A stretch of 64,000 bases of DNA from contig NC_056765.1 of NCBI RefSeq assembly GCF_018687715.1, positions 22,553,394 through 22,617,393 of the forward strand, written 5' to 3'. The translations under genes and the position numbers were made by a program. Of the stretch, positions 11,336-22,389 are shown piece after piece (the stretch's first letter is position 1; each line of letters opens with the position of its first letter). This stretch comes from Carya illinoinensis. Lineage: Eukaryota; Streptophyta; Magnoliopsida; Fagales; Juglandaceae. Below the pieces are notes generated by a model. That model did no database searches. It was not told the origin of the DNA and saw nothing but the letters and a program-made list of their open reading frames with translations.

Positions 11336-13060
11336 CCTGCACAACTATCAAAACCCCAAGGCAGGAGGCCACGGGCCATGCCTTAACTAGCACCTGCCCG
11401 TGCCAGGATAGCACGCCAGCAACACTGTTGGCGTCACTTGATTGCCTACAGACCGAGCCCTTGGTGAATGCTAGGCCACGGTCACCCTTCATCAGGCAGC
11501 GAACAGTCAGAGCATGCACGCAAGCAAGGTTGTCAAACCACGCTCAGCACACGGCTAGACTGCACGCACACCCAGTGCGCGTACGCAGCATGCACGAATG
11601 GGCTATGCGCACACACCGCGCGCATGCATGGGCCGTGTGTAGGCACAAGGCCCATGCATGGCCTAGGCATCCACGCAGCGTACACATGCATACCCACATT
11701 GGAATTGACGGTGCGGCTGCCCAGCAAGCCCACGCATGCTGGCATGCCGCTCAACACCCTGGCCTTGGCCAGGGCCTTGCTACTCAATGCCTTAGTCTTG
11801 ACCAGGGCCATGCTGATCAACGCCCTAGCTTTGGCCAGGGTCTTGCTGACCAACGCCTAGGCACCACAGCCGGGGCCATGCTAATCAACGCCCAGGCACC
11901 ATCAGCCTGGGCCATGCAGACCAATGCCCAGGCCCCACTGGCCTGGGCCATGTAGTAGCGAGCCATGCTCAAGCCCACCACGATCCAACCTAGCGACTCA
12001 CCAACGGGGCCCAGCCCACACAACCTGGGCCACACATGCAAGGACCATGGACTAGCCAAGGCTAGCCTGGCAGGCCAACCTGAAGACCCACGCACACAAG
12101 CATGCAGCCCATGCTGTGAGTCATCCTGGCCACCCATGGGCCACTGACAGCATGAGGTCTTAACCACGAGGCATGGAACCAGAACCATTTCCCTTTGTAA
12201 TCATTTTTTTTTGCTTTCTAGTATAAGTTTGGCACTAGGCCATCAGTTATCTTTATCTTTGAACATTTGGACGAATTTGGCTTGTAAGCCCCCATAGACA
12301 CATTGGTGCTTTGTCACTTAGGCTCTATTGGGTGGAATCCGTGAATCCTAAAGGAGAAGGCTCATCCTGTGCAATTCGTGAATCAGGGTAACCTATTCAT
12401 TTCATTGTTTTCCATTGATTAATGCATTATTAAGGTATTTCAGCATTTTGGATTGTGTCTATTGCATCACATTCGCATTTTCTTGCTGATCATTTTGAAC
12501 TGTTCGAGTGGGGCATCGCGTAAGTCAGCCACGAGTTGCCATTGAAGGGCATCTAGTTTGCACCAGGCCACCCTGGTCGAATCTGGAGCAAGGTCAAGGA
12601 CAAGCTGACAGTTACCACCCACCAGCCAAGCCACACGCCCAGCCCTTGCCACCTGTCTAGCCATAACTGCTCCCCTACTTTGTAACCAACAATCTCTTAA
12701 ACCGCTCAACCATCACCCACTCGGCCAACTAACTAAAACCACCCTTAGCCATGTGTGCTTCATTATCAGAAGACATCTATGCATGACTTGGTCAGCCAGC
12801 CACTTAACTGCCTGATCCCACTCAAACCAGTTTTGCCCATTCAGCTACTGCACATGCATGCATGCACACCCAGTCACTAGAATCACGCCCACTATCAGCC
12901 ACTGAACAATTATACAAACTCAGCCAACACCACCCATAACCATCACGGTCAAGCAAGTAGCAGTTCACATCAGTCATCAAGGAGCAAGAAGGGGCGCGGC
13001 AGCTTGGTGTCTAAGATCTCGACCGAGGACCCTATCAACAACCCCTAGATCATATCCTGC
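11336..13060. other. GC-rich segment of unknown origin interrupting element A gag
   Basis: About 1.7 kb of GC-rich, CA/CAGCC-rich sequence (GCATGC, GCACGC, GGGCCATG words) lies between gag, which breaks off near NHPNFSW, and the place where gag-like sequence resumes (SSSRSSLEDALHAF near 13090). Its open frames (e.g. 11428-11955) show no domain, and several frames are open at once. A less GC-rich part at 12180-12460 looks like ordinary noncoding DNA. The flanking words CTATCAAAACCCC (11344) and CTATCAACAACCCC (13032) are similar, but no clean target duplication or LTR ends could be set. It could be an insertion or a captured sequence. Confidence 0.5.
11769..11960 (+). repeat. 33/36-bp tandem repeat, six units
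   Basis: Units beginning CCAGGGCCATGCTGATCAAC-like start at about 11769, 11802, 11835, 11870, 11906 and 11942. Spacings are about 33, 33, 35, 36 and 36 bp, nearly all multiples of three, so the 11/12-residue repeat stays open in the 11428-11955 frame. Confidence 0.75.
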
Positions 13061-14385
13061 ACCATATGATGCACCTTCATCTTCTAGGAGTTCTTTAGAA
13101 GACGCTTTGCACGCTTTTATTGAGGCACAGGGTAAGACTAACAAAAAAGTTTGAATCTTTGATTATGCAGGTTGTTGAAGAAAATAAAGAGATACAGAGC
13201 CAAGTGTCCAAATTGATAAGCTCCTTGAGTGTGAATGAGCCAAGTAAGTGTACCCCCTAGTCAACACATGGCACAAGAGAATTTGAAGGATGTGAATGCC
13301 ATTGTGACACGAAGTGGTAAGTCATTACACATCCAAACAACAAACAAATCAAAGGATGTGGAAGAGGATCAAAGTAATAGTGGTGCCGAGCTGCCCAAAG
13401 AAGCCAAGGTAATAAAGAGCCCAGTTAAGGTACCATTTCCTCATGCTTTAAAATCTGGTATGCGGACTTTGGATTCTAGTAATGAAATCTTGGAGAACCT
13501 AAGGCAGGTAAAGATTAACCTTCCTCTTTTGCATATTATTAAACAAGTTCCTACTTATGCAAAAGTTTTCAAAGATTTGTGTACAGTTAAGAGGAAGCAC
13601 CATGTTAAGAAGACAACATTTCTGACAGAGCAAGTTAGTGCTCTAATTGAACAATGAATTCCTCCTAAGCACAAGGATCCTAGTTGTCCAACCATTGCAT
13701 GTAATATTGGAAATCATGAGTTTGGGCAAGCTTTGCTAGATTTAGGAGCTAGTGTTAATTTGATCCATTTATTTGCAGCTTGGTTTGGGTGAAATTAAGC
13801 CAACTTTTGTTGTGCTTCAATTGGCTGACCATTCAGTTAAGAAACCGAGAGGGATAGTTGAGGATGTTTTGATCCAAATTGACAAATTTTATTATCCTGT
13901 TGATTTCTTAATCCTTGATACTAGTTCTGTTGTTGACTCTAATTCTAAAATCCCCTTAATTTTAGGTAGACCTTTTCTCCCTACTGCTAACGCTCTTATT
14001 AATTGCAGGAATGGTCTAATGAAGCTCTCTTTTAAGAATATGACTCTTGAGTTAAATATTTTCCATATTGAAAAACAACTAATAGAGGATGACGAGTGCC
14101 ACCAAACTTACATGATCGACACACTTATAAACAAGAGAGTTCACACAACTTATGATTTTGATCCCCTTGAATATTCCCTTGTTAATTATGAGTTTGATAC
14201 TATTAGTGATTCATCTAATATTGTTGATATTTGTGATGTTTTTTATAAAACTCAGGATTATGGAACATGAGCATGGCAACCGAAATTTGAGGAGTTGCTT
14301 AAGAAATGTGAAAGATAGATTCCTGTAAGTATGAAAGCACCAAGAGTTAAATTGAAACCTTTGCCTAACTCTAAATCTATAAGGT
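13061..14385 (+). pseudogene. Element A gag end and aspartic protease
   Basis: After SSLEDALHAFIEAQGKT (near 13100) come stops, then the frame with NAIVTRSGK (13290), typical of the Athila/Tat gag-protease link. The protease region has IPPKHKDPSCPTIAC after a TGA at 13655, then the active-site form LLDLGASVNLI (13735-13765). A frameshift or deletion near 13775 follows. The frame at 13773-14270 carries LGLGEIKPTFV, LQLADHSVKKPRGIVEDVL and the second protease landmark IPLILGRPFL (13955). DLGAS in place of D-S/T-G-A is usual in this lineage. The start of the pre-RT region (near 14340) is visible before the reading breaks off. Confidence 0.8.
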
Positions 14386-14672
14386 TAAAATGAAAGCGTT
14401 TCATGGTAAAATATTCTTAGGAAGAGGTTTGAACCTAATGACCAAATATACTTATATGATTTTGGATTTCACAAGCACCAAGGAAAACTTTGGTTTAGGT
14501 GGACTGCCCTATTTGTAGTGAAAAATATTTTTAAAAATAGGGCGGTAGAAATAGAAGATCCTAACGATGGTTGGATCTTTAAAGTAAATGGTCAATGCCT
14601 TAAAGTATTAATTGATAGCCAAGTTTCGGAAGTGGAAGACATTCCACTTGTGGATCTAATCTATCAACCTTG
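14386..14672 (+). pseudogene. Element A integrase C-terminal scrap
   Basis: The frame reads GKLWFRWTALFVVKNIF, then NRAVEIEDPNDGW and FKVNGQCLKVLI, ending near 14672. This matches the C-terminal domain of Athila/Tat integrases (K-x-RW-x-GPF-V, then AVEI-DP, then FKVNGQRLK). It lies directly after the pre-RT region, so RT, RNase H and the integrase zinc and catalytic domains are missing in one block. Confidence 0.8.
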
Positions 14673-16256
14673 ACCACACTACCCAGGTATGTTTTTCTTT
14701 ATTTGTTTTGTTTTGTTTTTATTTTCTCTTATTTTCTTTCTTTTTCTTTTTGTTTGCTGTTGTTTTCTTTGCCTTTGTTTGTAGGTTAGTTTTATTCTAT
14801 CAGTTTAGGTTACCATCTTTGGTGCTTAGTAAGCTACCTACGTCACTCATCAAGTGTATTATACCATTTTTAGTTACTCCCCATTCAATTTTGATTCTTA
14901 AACATTAAGGACAATGTTTCATTTAAGTTGGGGGGAGTGGTGCAAATTTGGTATTTAAAATGCTTGTTGGAACTCTGTGGCATATTTTTATGTGTCACTT
15001 TTTTTAATTTACATCATACGTGCACTATTTTCACATGTGTACTCATTCTCATTCATAACCATCTTCGTGAATTCACCAAACTCATCATAATCATTTTCTA
15101 CTGAAGCATTTACAGAACCCCTAATGCACTCATCCAAGCTTTGTGGTAAGATGGTGGTTTGACACATGTAGCTAGAGAACTCTTTTGCTTAAGTATTCAT
15201 GTGAGTTTGGAGAGGATTGAGAGCATACAAATGCAGTAAATTGTGATAAGCGTTTATTGATCTGTTGAATTGGGAACTTCTTTTCAGAATATCATTACAT
15301 GATTTGTGGTAAGATGGTGGATATACTTGGGATATAACGAAGGTCAACTTAGGATTAACGTTTGAGCCTTTCAAGCTAACCCTTTCCATCATAGATCCTT
15401 AGTAGCCAACTTTGAGCCAATAAACACATGTAGCTTTTTCTTTTCATATGCTCATATCATCCATACCTCTCCACATTAGAGCATAATCTATACATTAATT
15501 TTTCTACCATTTTTACTTCCAAGTGTATACTAGGTGTGGAATTTGCATTTTCTTTATTTGACTTCATCATTTTCGATTAAAAAGAAGAAGAAGAAGAAGA
15601 CAAAAAAAAATAGGAAGAAGAAGGAAAAGTATTATTATTTGATAATCTGAAAAGTTGGAGAGTACATCAAGTGAGAAGTGTGGTCTATTGAGAAATTTAA
15701 TAAAATTCCCTTTGTATGTACTTGGAAGTTTTTGAATCCCTTTTCATCCTTTTTTTTTTCATATAACCCCAAACCCAAGCCACGTTACAACCTTTTATGT
15801 TGACCGTTCTGATCATAAGTAAACTGTTGGAAAGACTGGTGGAAGTCTCATTTGTTAGTATTCCTATCATAAGATCAATGTTTACCTGTTGCTTGTACAT
15901 AATTGCCTAATTTTTCATAAGAGTGTGTGTACACCCATTGTCAACTCCATAGATAGAGCCCTTACATGAAATACTATTATTCCCGTGAGTTATGGAGTTG
16001 AACCTTCTACTTGAGACATTCTTGATGTTGCATGTGTCAAGATTAGTAGTAAGATGGTTATGGCTTGGAGAACACACACACACTCTGTGGATTGTTATAG
16101 GTAGATTGATCTTGATGGGTTACTGGATTCCTTAGAATGTCTTGATATGTGAATTTGGAAAGTGTAACTTGATGGCGTTTATGTGTGATTTTCTTGTCTC
16201 TTTCATTGTTTTGGACATGAAAATTTCTAGAGACGAGCAATGAATAAGTTCAGGGG
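14673..16256 (+). other. Element A 3' noncoding region with polypurine tract
   Basis: After the integrase scrap comes a T-rich stretch, then TTAAGTTGGGGGGAGTGG (14925-14942). About 1.3 kb of AT-rich DNA without ORFs follows, with a GAAGAAGAA run near 15585. An AGGGGTG tract abuts the 3' LTR at 16253-16258. Nothing host-like is seen. Confidence 0.6.
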
Positions 16257-16773
16257 TGTCATGAGTGCATGAAAGTGCACTTTAAATACCTTATTATTAA
16301 ATTAAAATGTTAAAATATGAATAGAAATCATAAGAATTAATGTGTATTCTTAAATTGAATTTCTATTTACATTGGAATACTCCTAAGTAGTTTTTATGTT
16401 TAATTCAGAGTTTCTAAAAGAGCAAGTCATAGCCCAATCAAATTCAAAGGAGGGTCTTCATGGGGTTTGAGAGCAATTTGGATCAAGAAGAAAAATCACG
16501 AAAGGAAACTACAAGAAGTCCAAATCCGAAATTTGCTAGGAGACAGTTTGGACATACTTTAGTATTTTGACCATAACTTTTTACTCCAACATCAGATTGA
16601 TGCGATTCTTGATGCATTAGAAAGCTACCTTAAAGGGCTATAAATTACTCTCAATACAGATTTCCAAATTCAAAATCTTGTAGCACGTAAGTGGCTACCA
16701 ATATGAGTCTTAAAATTTAGGCAATTTTTTTATGAGGAAATTAATAAGACATTAGGGTTTCTTTCTTACCCTA
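16257..16773 (+). repeat. Element A 3' LTR, first part
   Basis: Aligns with the start of the 5' LTR and breaks off in CCCTA at 16769-16773, where solo LTR B is inserted. Confidence 0.85.
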
Positions 16774-17439
16774 TGTGACGCTCCTAGATTCCGTTTGGGA
16801 TCAGACGGACATCCGAAGCGTCGAGATATGCAACACAAGGTTACCTGCCCCCGTTCATGACATATAAGATGTAATGTTCCTAACATGTATATAGCATTAT
16901 GCAATATTGGCAGAAGATAATCTTTTTTTTTAGCAATACTATGCACCAAACTTATGATACCCAAATAGTTAAATCGTAATCCAAGCATACTTAAGAAAAA
17001 TAAACATCCTCAATTTCAGTACAAGTCTCAGAAGACTGTAATCTCAAAAATATAGGAGACCAGACTCCATATTTATATTACCAAAATACACTATTGAAGA
17101 CGTTCATCGAGTAACTCGTGTAACTCGACTAACGAGGTCAAAATACTGTCCAAAAACTAACTATGGAAGCTGTAAGCTTCGCATCGTATCTATGGCATGT
17201 AGTTAACCTCCTTCAGTCTACCAATGTTCGCTCCCTACTTTGATCCTGACACATCACCTACCATTTGGGAGGAATGGCAATTGGAACTACCACGGTGAGA
17301 TTTGATTACAAATCTCAGTAAGTTAACAGGAAACTCCCACACAGGTTAATGATGCATGCATGCCAGTAAAAGCATGAATGCATAATTAAAGTCATAAATA
17401 AGCATAGTATAACTTGACATATAGCATGCCGTAACTGAC

Positions 17440-17935
17440 ATAACATGAACTTAAACGTGAACTGAACTTGACTTGACATGACATGAACTTGAACTTAAAA
17501 CATAACATAGACTAGCAACATAACATGAATATGAACTTGAAACATAACATGGACTTGAAACATAGCATGAACATGAACATACATAACATAAATATGAACT
17601 TGAACTTAACATAAACCTGAGCATAACATGGCATAAACGTGAACTTGAAACATAATATGAACGTGAACATAACATAACATGAACATGAACTTGAAAATAA
17701 TATGTACGTGAATATAACATGACAGAAACATAAACTTGAAACATAACCTGAACATGAACATAACATAACATGAACGTGAGTTTGAACATAACATAAATGT
17801 GAACATAACATGATATGAACATAAACTTGAAACTTAACGTGAACATGAACATAACATGTACGTGAGCATAACATAACATAACATGAACTTGATCTGAAAC
17901 TTGACTTAACGTGGACTTGATTTGAAACTTATTCT
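17440..17935. repeat. Short-word tandem array (ACATAACATGAAC)
   Basis: ACATAACATGAACATGAAC and TGAACTTGAAAC words alternate for about 500 bp. Several minus-strand frames stay open across it (up to 142 codons of Tyr/Val/Met/Cys/Phe-rich residues), as expected for a stop-poor repeat, so I do not call a gene. Confidence 0.8.
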
Positions 17936-17999
17936 TATCTCATGGGGTCACCATGATTGCTTATTCTTAACTTCTTGACATAAACTTGGACTTGAATTC

Positions 18000-18560
18000 T
18001 GACAATCAAAATGATTCCACCAGTCATTTCATCAAGAATAGTGAACAACCAGAATGATTTCGCCCAACATATTTCATTAGAGATACTCAAACAATCAGAA
18101 TGATTCCATCATGAGTATTTTAAAACACTTATCCTAGCAATCAGAATAATTATACCAAGAGTACTTAGTAACACTCTGACAATCAAAATGATTCCATCAC
18201 GAGTATTTTAAAACACGTACCCTAGCAATCAGAATGATTACACTAGGAGTACCTAGTAATACTCTGACAATTAGAATGATTCCATCACGAGTTTTTTAAA
18301 ACACGTACCCTAGCAATCAAACAATTATACCAGGAGTACCTAGTAATACTCTGACAATCCAAATGATTCCATCACGAGTATTTTAAATAAGATACCCTAA
18401 CAATATGAATGATTACGCTAGGAGTATCTGCATAACTGAACTTGAACGGCATTCTAACAATCAAAATGATTTTGCCAAAAGTATCTCGTGTGAATTACAA
18501 GTGGAGATGCTCAAACAATCATATGATTACATCACGAGTATGCTAGACATAACTGACTTA
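18000..18560. repeat. About 88-bp tandem repeat built of two 44-bp halves
   Basis: CTCTGACAAT occurs at 18174, 18262 and 18349, with a diverged copy near 18452. Each period holds two related halves, CAATCARAATGATTCCATCACGAGT and CAATCAGAATGATTACACYAGGAGT in form, suggesting an older 44-bp unit that doubled. Confidence 0.8.
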
Positions 18561-20163
18561 AACATAACTCGAAAGACATGACTTATTTGAGATGGAAACA
18601 CTTCGTAACATGACCGAACATGTAACAATATCATACTTGACATGACATACCTGCAACAATGAATATTACATGATATGACATACATGTAACATATGGCATA
18701 CTTAACTTGGCATACTTATAACATACAACATTACATGATAGAATAGATTGTGTAACAGATAAATATTCAAGAAAGAATAAATCATGTGTAACAGATAAAC
18801 ATGTAATGATGTGGCATGGCATGGCATATATGATAACATACATACATACATAAATTGTATTTATCTTACCCATCATAGATACACAGTAAATTGATAGTAA
18901 GTTAGGAAGCTAACTTTCCTGGATTGTCATGTTCTACGAGAATAAAGTGCGAAACACGAGGAATATAAGAGGGTATTCTAAAACTTAGAAATTTAATTAC
19001 TAACAATTAGAAATGTGTAAAATAGACAACTTAGAATAAAATTATCATTTTACCCTCTACATGTGAGAAAATGACCATTTTACCCCTAACTTAAAGATTT
19101 CAAATCCTTACTCCAAAAATTTTCAGAATTTACATTCCTTATGTAAATTTTGTCCTAAACTCAAATATCAACTCAAAAAAATTTAAAACAAATCACAACT
19201 ATGGAAAACACACTATGACTGAAACATCCATAGGCCATTTCTCTTGACTTTTGTTGCAATTCTTTCCAACTTCAAAGCTCATGCTTAAACCAAAATTTTG
19301 CAACAAGGATCTTCCTATCCTAAGTTTAAAACTATACTTAAAACATCTATTTAGAAAAAGCTAATAACCAACACCAAACTTTTTGTAAAAAGATCCAAAC
19401 ACTTGAATCACAAGTTTTGACCCTAAATCAAAACATCCCTAAGAATTCCAAAAATCAAATCTTACTTCTAACATATTCATAACATTATCCTAAGATCAAC
19501 CATGCTTTAAATAAATAAACTAAAGTCACCAAAATCACAAAATAACCATGCTTTAAATAGTCATCAACTAGCTTTGATAAATCTCTTGATCAATGGCTAA
19601 AGAAGCTAAGATCTTCGAAATAAAGCATCACATGGTTTAAAAATGTGTCCTAAAGAATATCCAACCATCAAAATTAAAATCACATGGCTAAAACTAAATA
19701 AAACATGGATCTAAGCTAGAAACATCAAATCTGAGGCCTAACCAAAATCCTCTTGCATAGAAAATTCATATCATTGAAACTAATACTAAATATTTTCAAA
19801 ATAACATCCTAACATGAAAATAAGAGACTTAGGATTATTATATAAAAATATCAAAGCCTTTGGAGTAAGATCAAATCTTGACATATTCAACCTATCTCCT
19901 AATAAAATCTGTTTTACTACTACCAGTTTTCAAGTTTCTTGATCTAAGAAAATCTATCATCAAAAGTTTTATTCATGCAACAAAACCTCAATGAACACTC
20001 TTAAACACATACTAAAAACACTCCATAAACCTTTTGGACGAAGATATGTTTATTAGTTTGGTCAAAAACTCCAAAACATAATATACTCTTCAGTTTCACG
20101 CCTAGAATGACCTTTCCATGATTAAAAATACTTTTGATAGACCAAATGACCATGGAATGATAT

Positions 20164-22278
20164 TGTGATGCCCCCAAATCTCATGTATGGACACATGGAA
20201 ATCAAGGCGTTGGGATGATGACAACACGGGTCACCACCCTATCGCCAAGTGCCAAGTGTGTGTACATGCAACAAGTGTGCAAATAAAAACACACGCAGCG
20301 GATAATAAAAGTCTTATAATTAAGTACCAGAATTTTTCTTTGTTTAATACAAACCCGATTAAAACATACATAATAAAATATTACAAGCTACAAATATCGT
20401 TTCAAACCAAACTACAAGGCATAAACTCCAAATCAATACTCCGGTGGAGCCGCCCCCTCGGGCTCAGCCTCCTCCTCCGCCTCGACCTTTGCATCAAAAT
20501 CTACAGTACCAAAATGGTGCTGCAGGTAAGTAAAGATCTAAACGCCACAAGATAAAAGCATATTAAACTCAACAATTTGCATGAAAGAATGCCAAATGCA
20601 CATAATTTATAAAACGACATTTTTATTCCCACACACGCCAAAAAAACCCATTTTGGTCCAAAGCATATCCTTTAAAACCAGTCCTTGCTATTATCCCAGA
20701 TAAAGGCCCAAAATCAAAAAAACCACCATTTTCAGAAAATGGATCACAAAGCCTCAAATCTAACCTCACCATTTTTCCCAGAAAATGGCCCATATCCAAT
20801 ATCCAAAAACCCGATCCAATTATTGCATGCACCATGATCTCCACTAGGGATATTTCGCACACTCTAGCTCCTGTGTCACACCGCAGGTAACGACTACGCA
20901 TATGACACCTAAACGAGCGATGCCCAATTCTCGCGCCCAGCGTGTACCTGGACCAAGCCATCCTCTAGTCCCCGCCAACCTAGGAACCACGGAGTCAATA
21001 CGACAGCGTTACCATATCGTGGGATCCAGTCGTTGCCTAGCGACAACCCAGGAGATGTCACTCAGTATTATCCACTCCCGAGTGACCAGAGGAGCTCCAC
21101 CGAGATAATACCCCATCCCGGCTTGGGGTCGTGATACACACGCACCTGAAAATCCATTTACACAAATAACACCGATTTTTCTCAATTAAATAAATGCACA
21201 TGAATGCATCATGCAATGCGCAACTCAAGATACAAATCATCTAACCAATCACAATATTAACAAAACCAAGCAACTCTGTCCTCAATCCATCCGACCCCCA
21301 ACTCCTTGGACTTAGTCTGGAATTAACCAACCAGTCAAATAATTAATTATAAGAGCAACAATATATTTAAATCTAAAATAGAGTTTGGAAAATATTTACA
21401 GTGCTATAAGATTTTTTGAAGGATCACGACGTTGCAAATGGCGGAGAAAAAGCAACGTACCAATGTAAAATACACTGTGGCCGTGGGTTGTAAAATACCC
21501 ACTTTCGAACGGGGACAAACCAAAACTTGAAATTGATAGGGAATGGCCTAAAGATGTTTATGAAACTAATGCAAGTGAGTTTTGGCCATGGGTGGTGGTG
21601 GAAATGGCGGTGGAAGTGGAAAAAGTGCAAATCGGAGTTAAGCTCGTGGGAGCTGCTCCGGCAACGGATCGGGGCTAGAAATGGATGGGCTAGGACGGCA
21701 AGAGGTAGGTGATGAAGTGGTGAAGAGATGGTGGCCGGAGGTATGTGGCGGAAATGCACAAAAAACGTGCAGCTTAGATGGTCTCTCGGAGGCAAAAGGC
21801 TACTCTGATGGAGGTGAGATTTGGTGGGGAGGTACACCAGCTGGAGGGGAAAGTTTCTGGGTGGCTGGTGTTGGTCACGTCGCAGGCGAGCGGCAGTGCT
21901 GGGAGGCACAAGCTGGACGGTGTTAGTGAGGAGAGAGAGAGGACGTAGCGCATGCAGGGAGGAAAAGAAAAAGAAGAAGAAAGAAAAGAAAGAAAGAAGA
22001 AAAGACGGAAAAGAGGAAGAAAAAAGGAAAAGGGAAAAAGAAAAAGAGAAAAGAAAAGATGGAGAAAAGAAATGAGGTCCAATTCTCACATTCGGAGTCT
22101 AAAAACTGATCCGGCGAAAACAATTTTAAAAACTATAAAACGACTAAAATAAATTAAACACCACATCAAACTAAAATAAAACCAATTAAAATACAATAAA
22201 TTAAAATAAAAGAGCCAATATATTAATTAAATTAAAATACTCCTTCAGTGAAAATACTCGTAAAAACGGGGTATCACA
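20164..22278 (-). repeat. Element D LTR (left; 3' LTR of the element)
   Basis: On the minus strand it begins TGTGATACCCCGTTTTTACG and ends GGGGGCATCACA. It carries a long pyrimidine tract (about 21950-22075 on the coding strand of the element), followed by a Pro/His/Ser-rich open frame (21424-22089). That frame is also present, interrupted, in the other LTR. Confidence 0.85.
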
Positions 22279-22293
22279 TCCTGCCCCCCTTAA
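22279..22293 (-). promoter_or_regulatory. Element D polypurine tract
   Basis: On the minus strand TTAAGGGGGGCAGGA abuts the TGTGATACCCC start of the LTR, the expected place for plus-strand priming. Confidence 0.7.
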
Positions 22294-22389
22294 AAATAAA
22301 TTTCGTCCTCGAAATTTGCAAGATCAAACACTAACTTGAAGCAAGTCACATGATTCTACTGAGATCAAGATTAAGAAATGTACCGTCAT

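Noticed and set aside
17451..17879. 142-codon hydrophobic Tyr/Val/Met/Cys-rich frame suggesting a membrane protein
   Set aside because: It is the translation of the ACATAACATGAAC repeat; overlapping frames give equally long products and no start context or relative supports it.
21821..22152. Lys/Glu/Arg-rich frames as nuclear proteins
   Set aside because: They are antisense readings of the C/T-rich tract in the LTR and occur in every frame.
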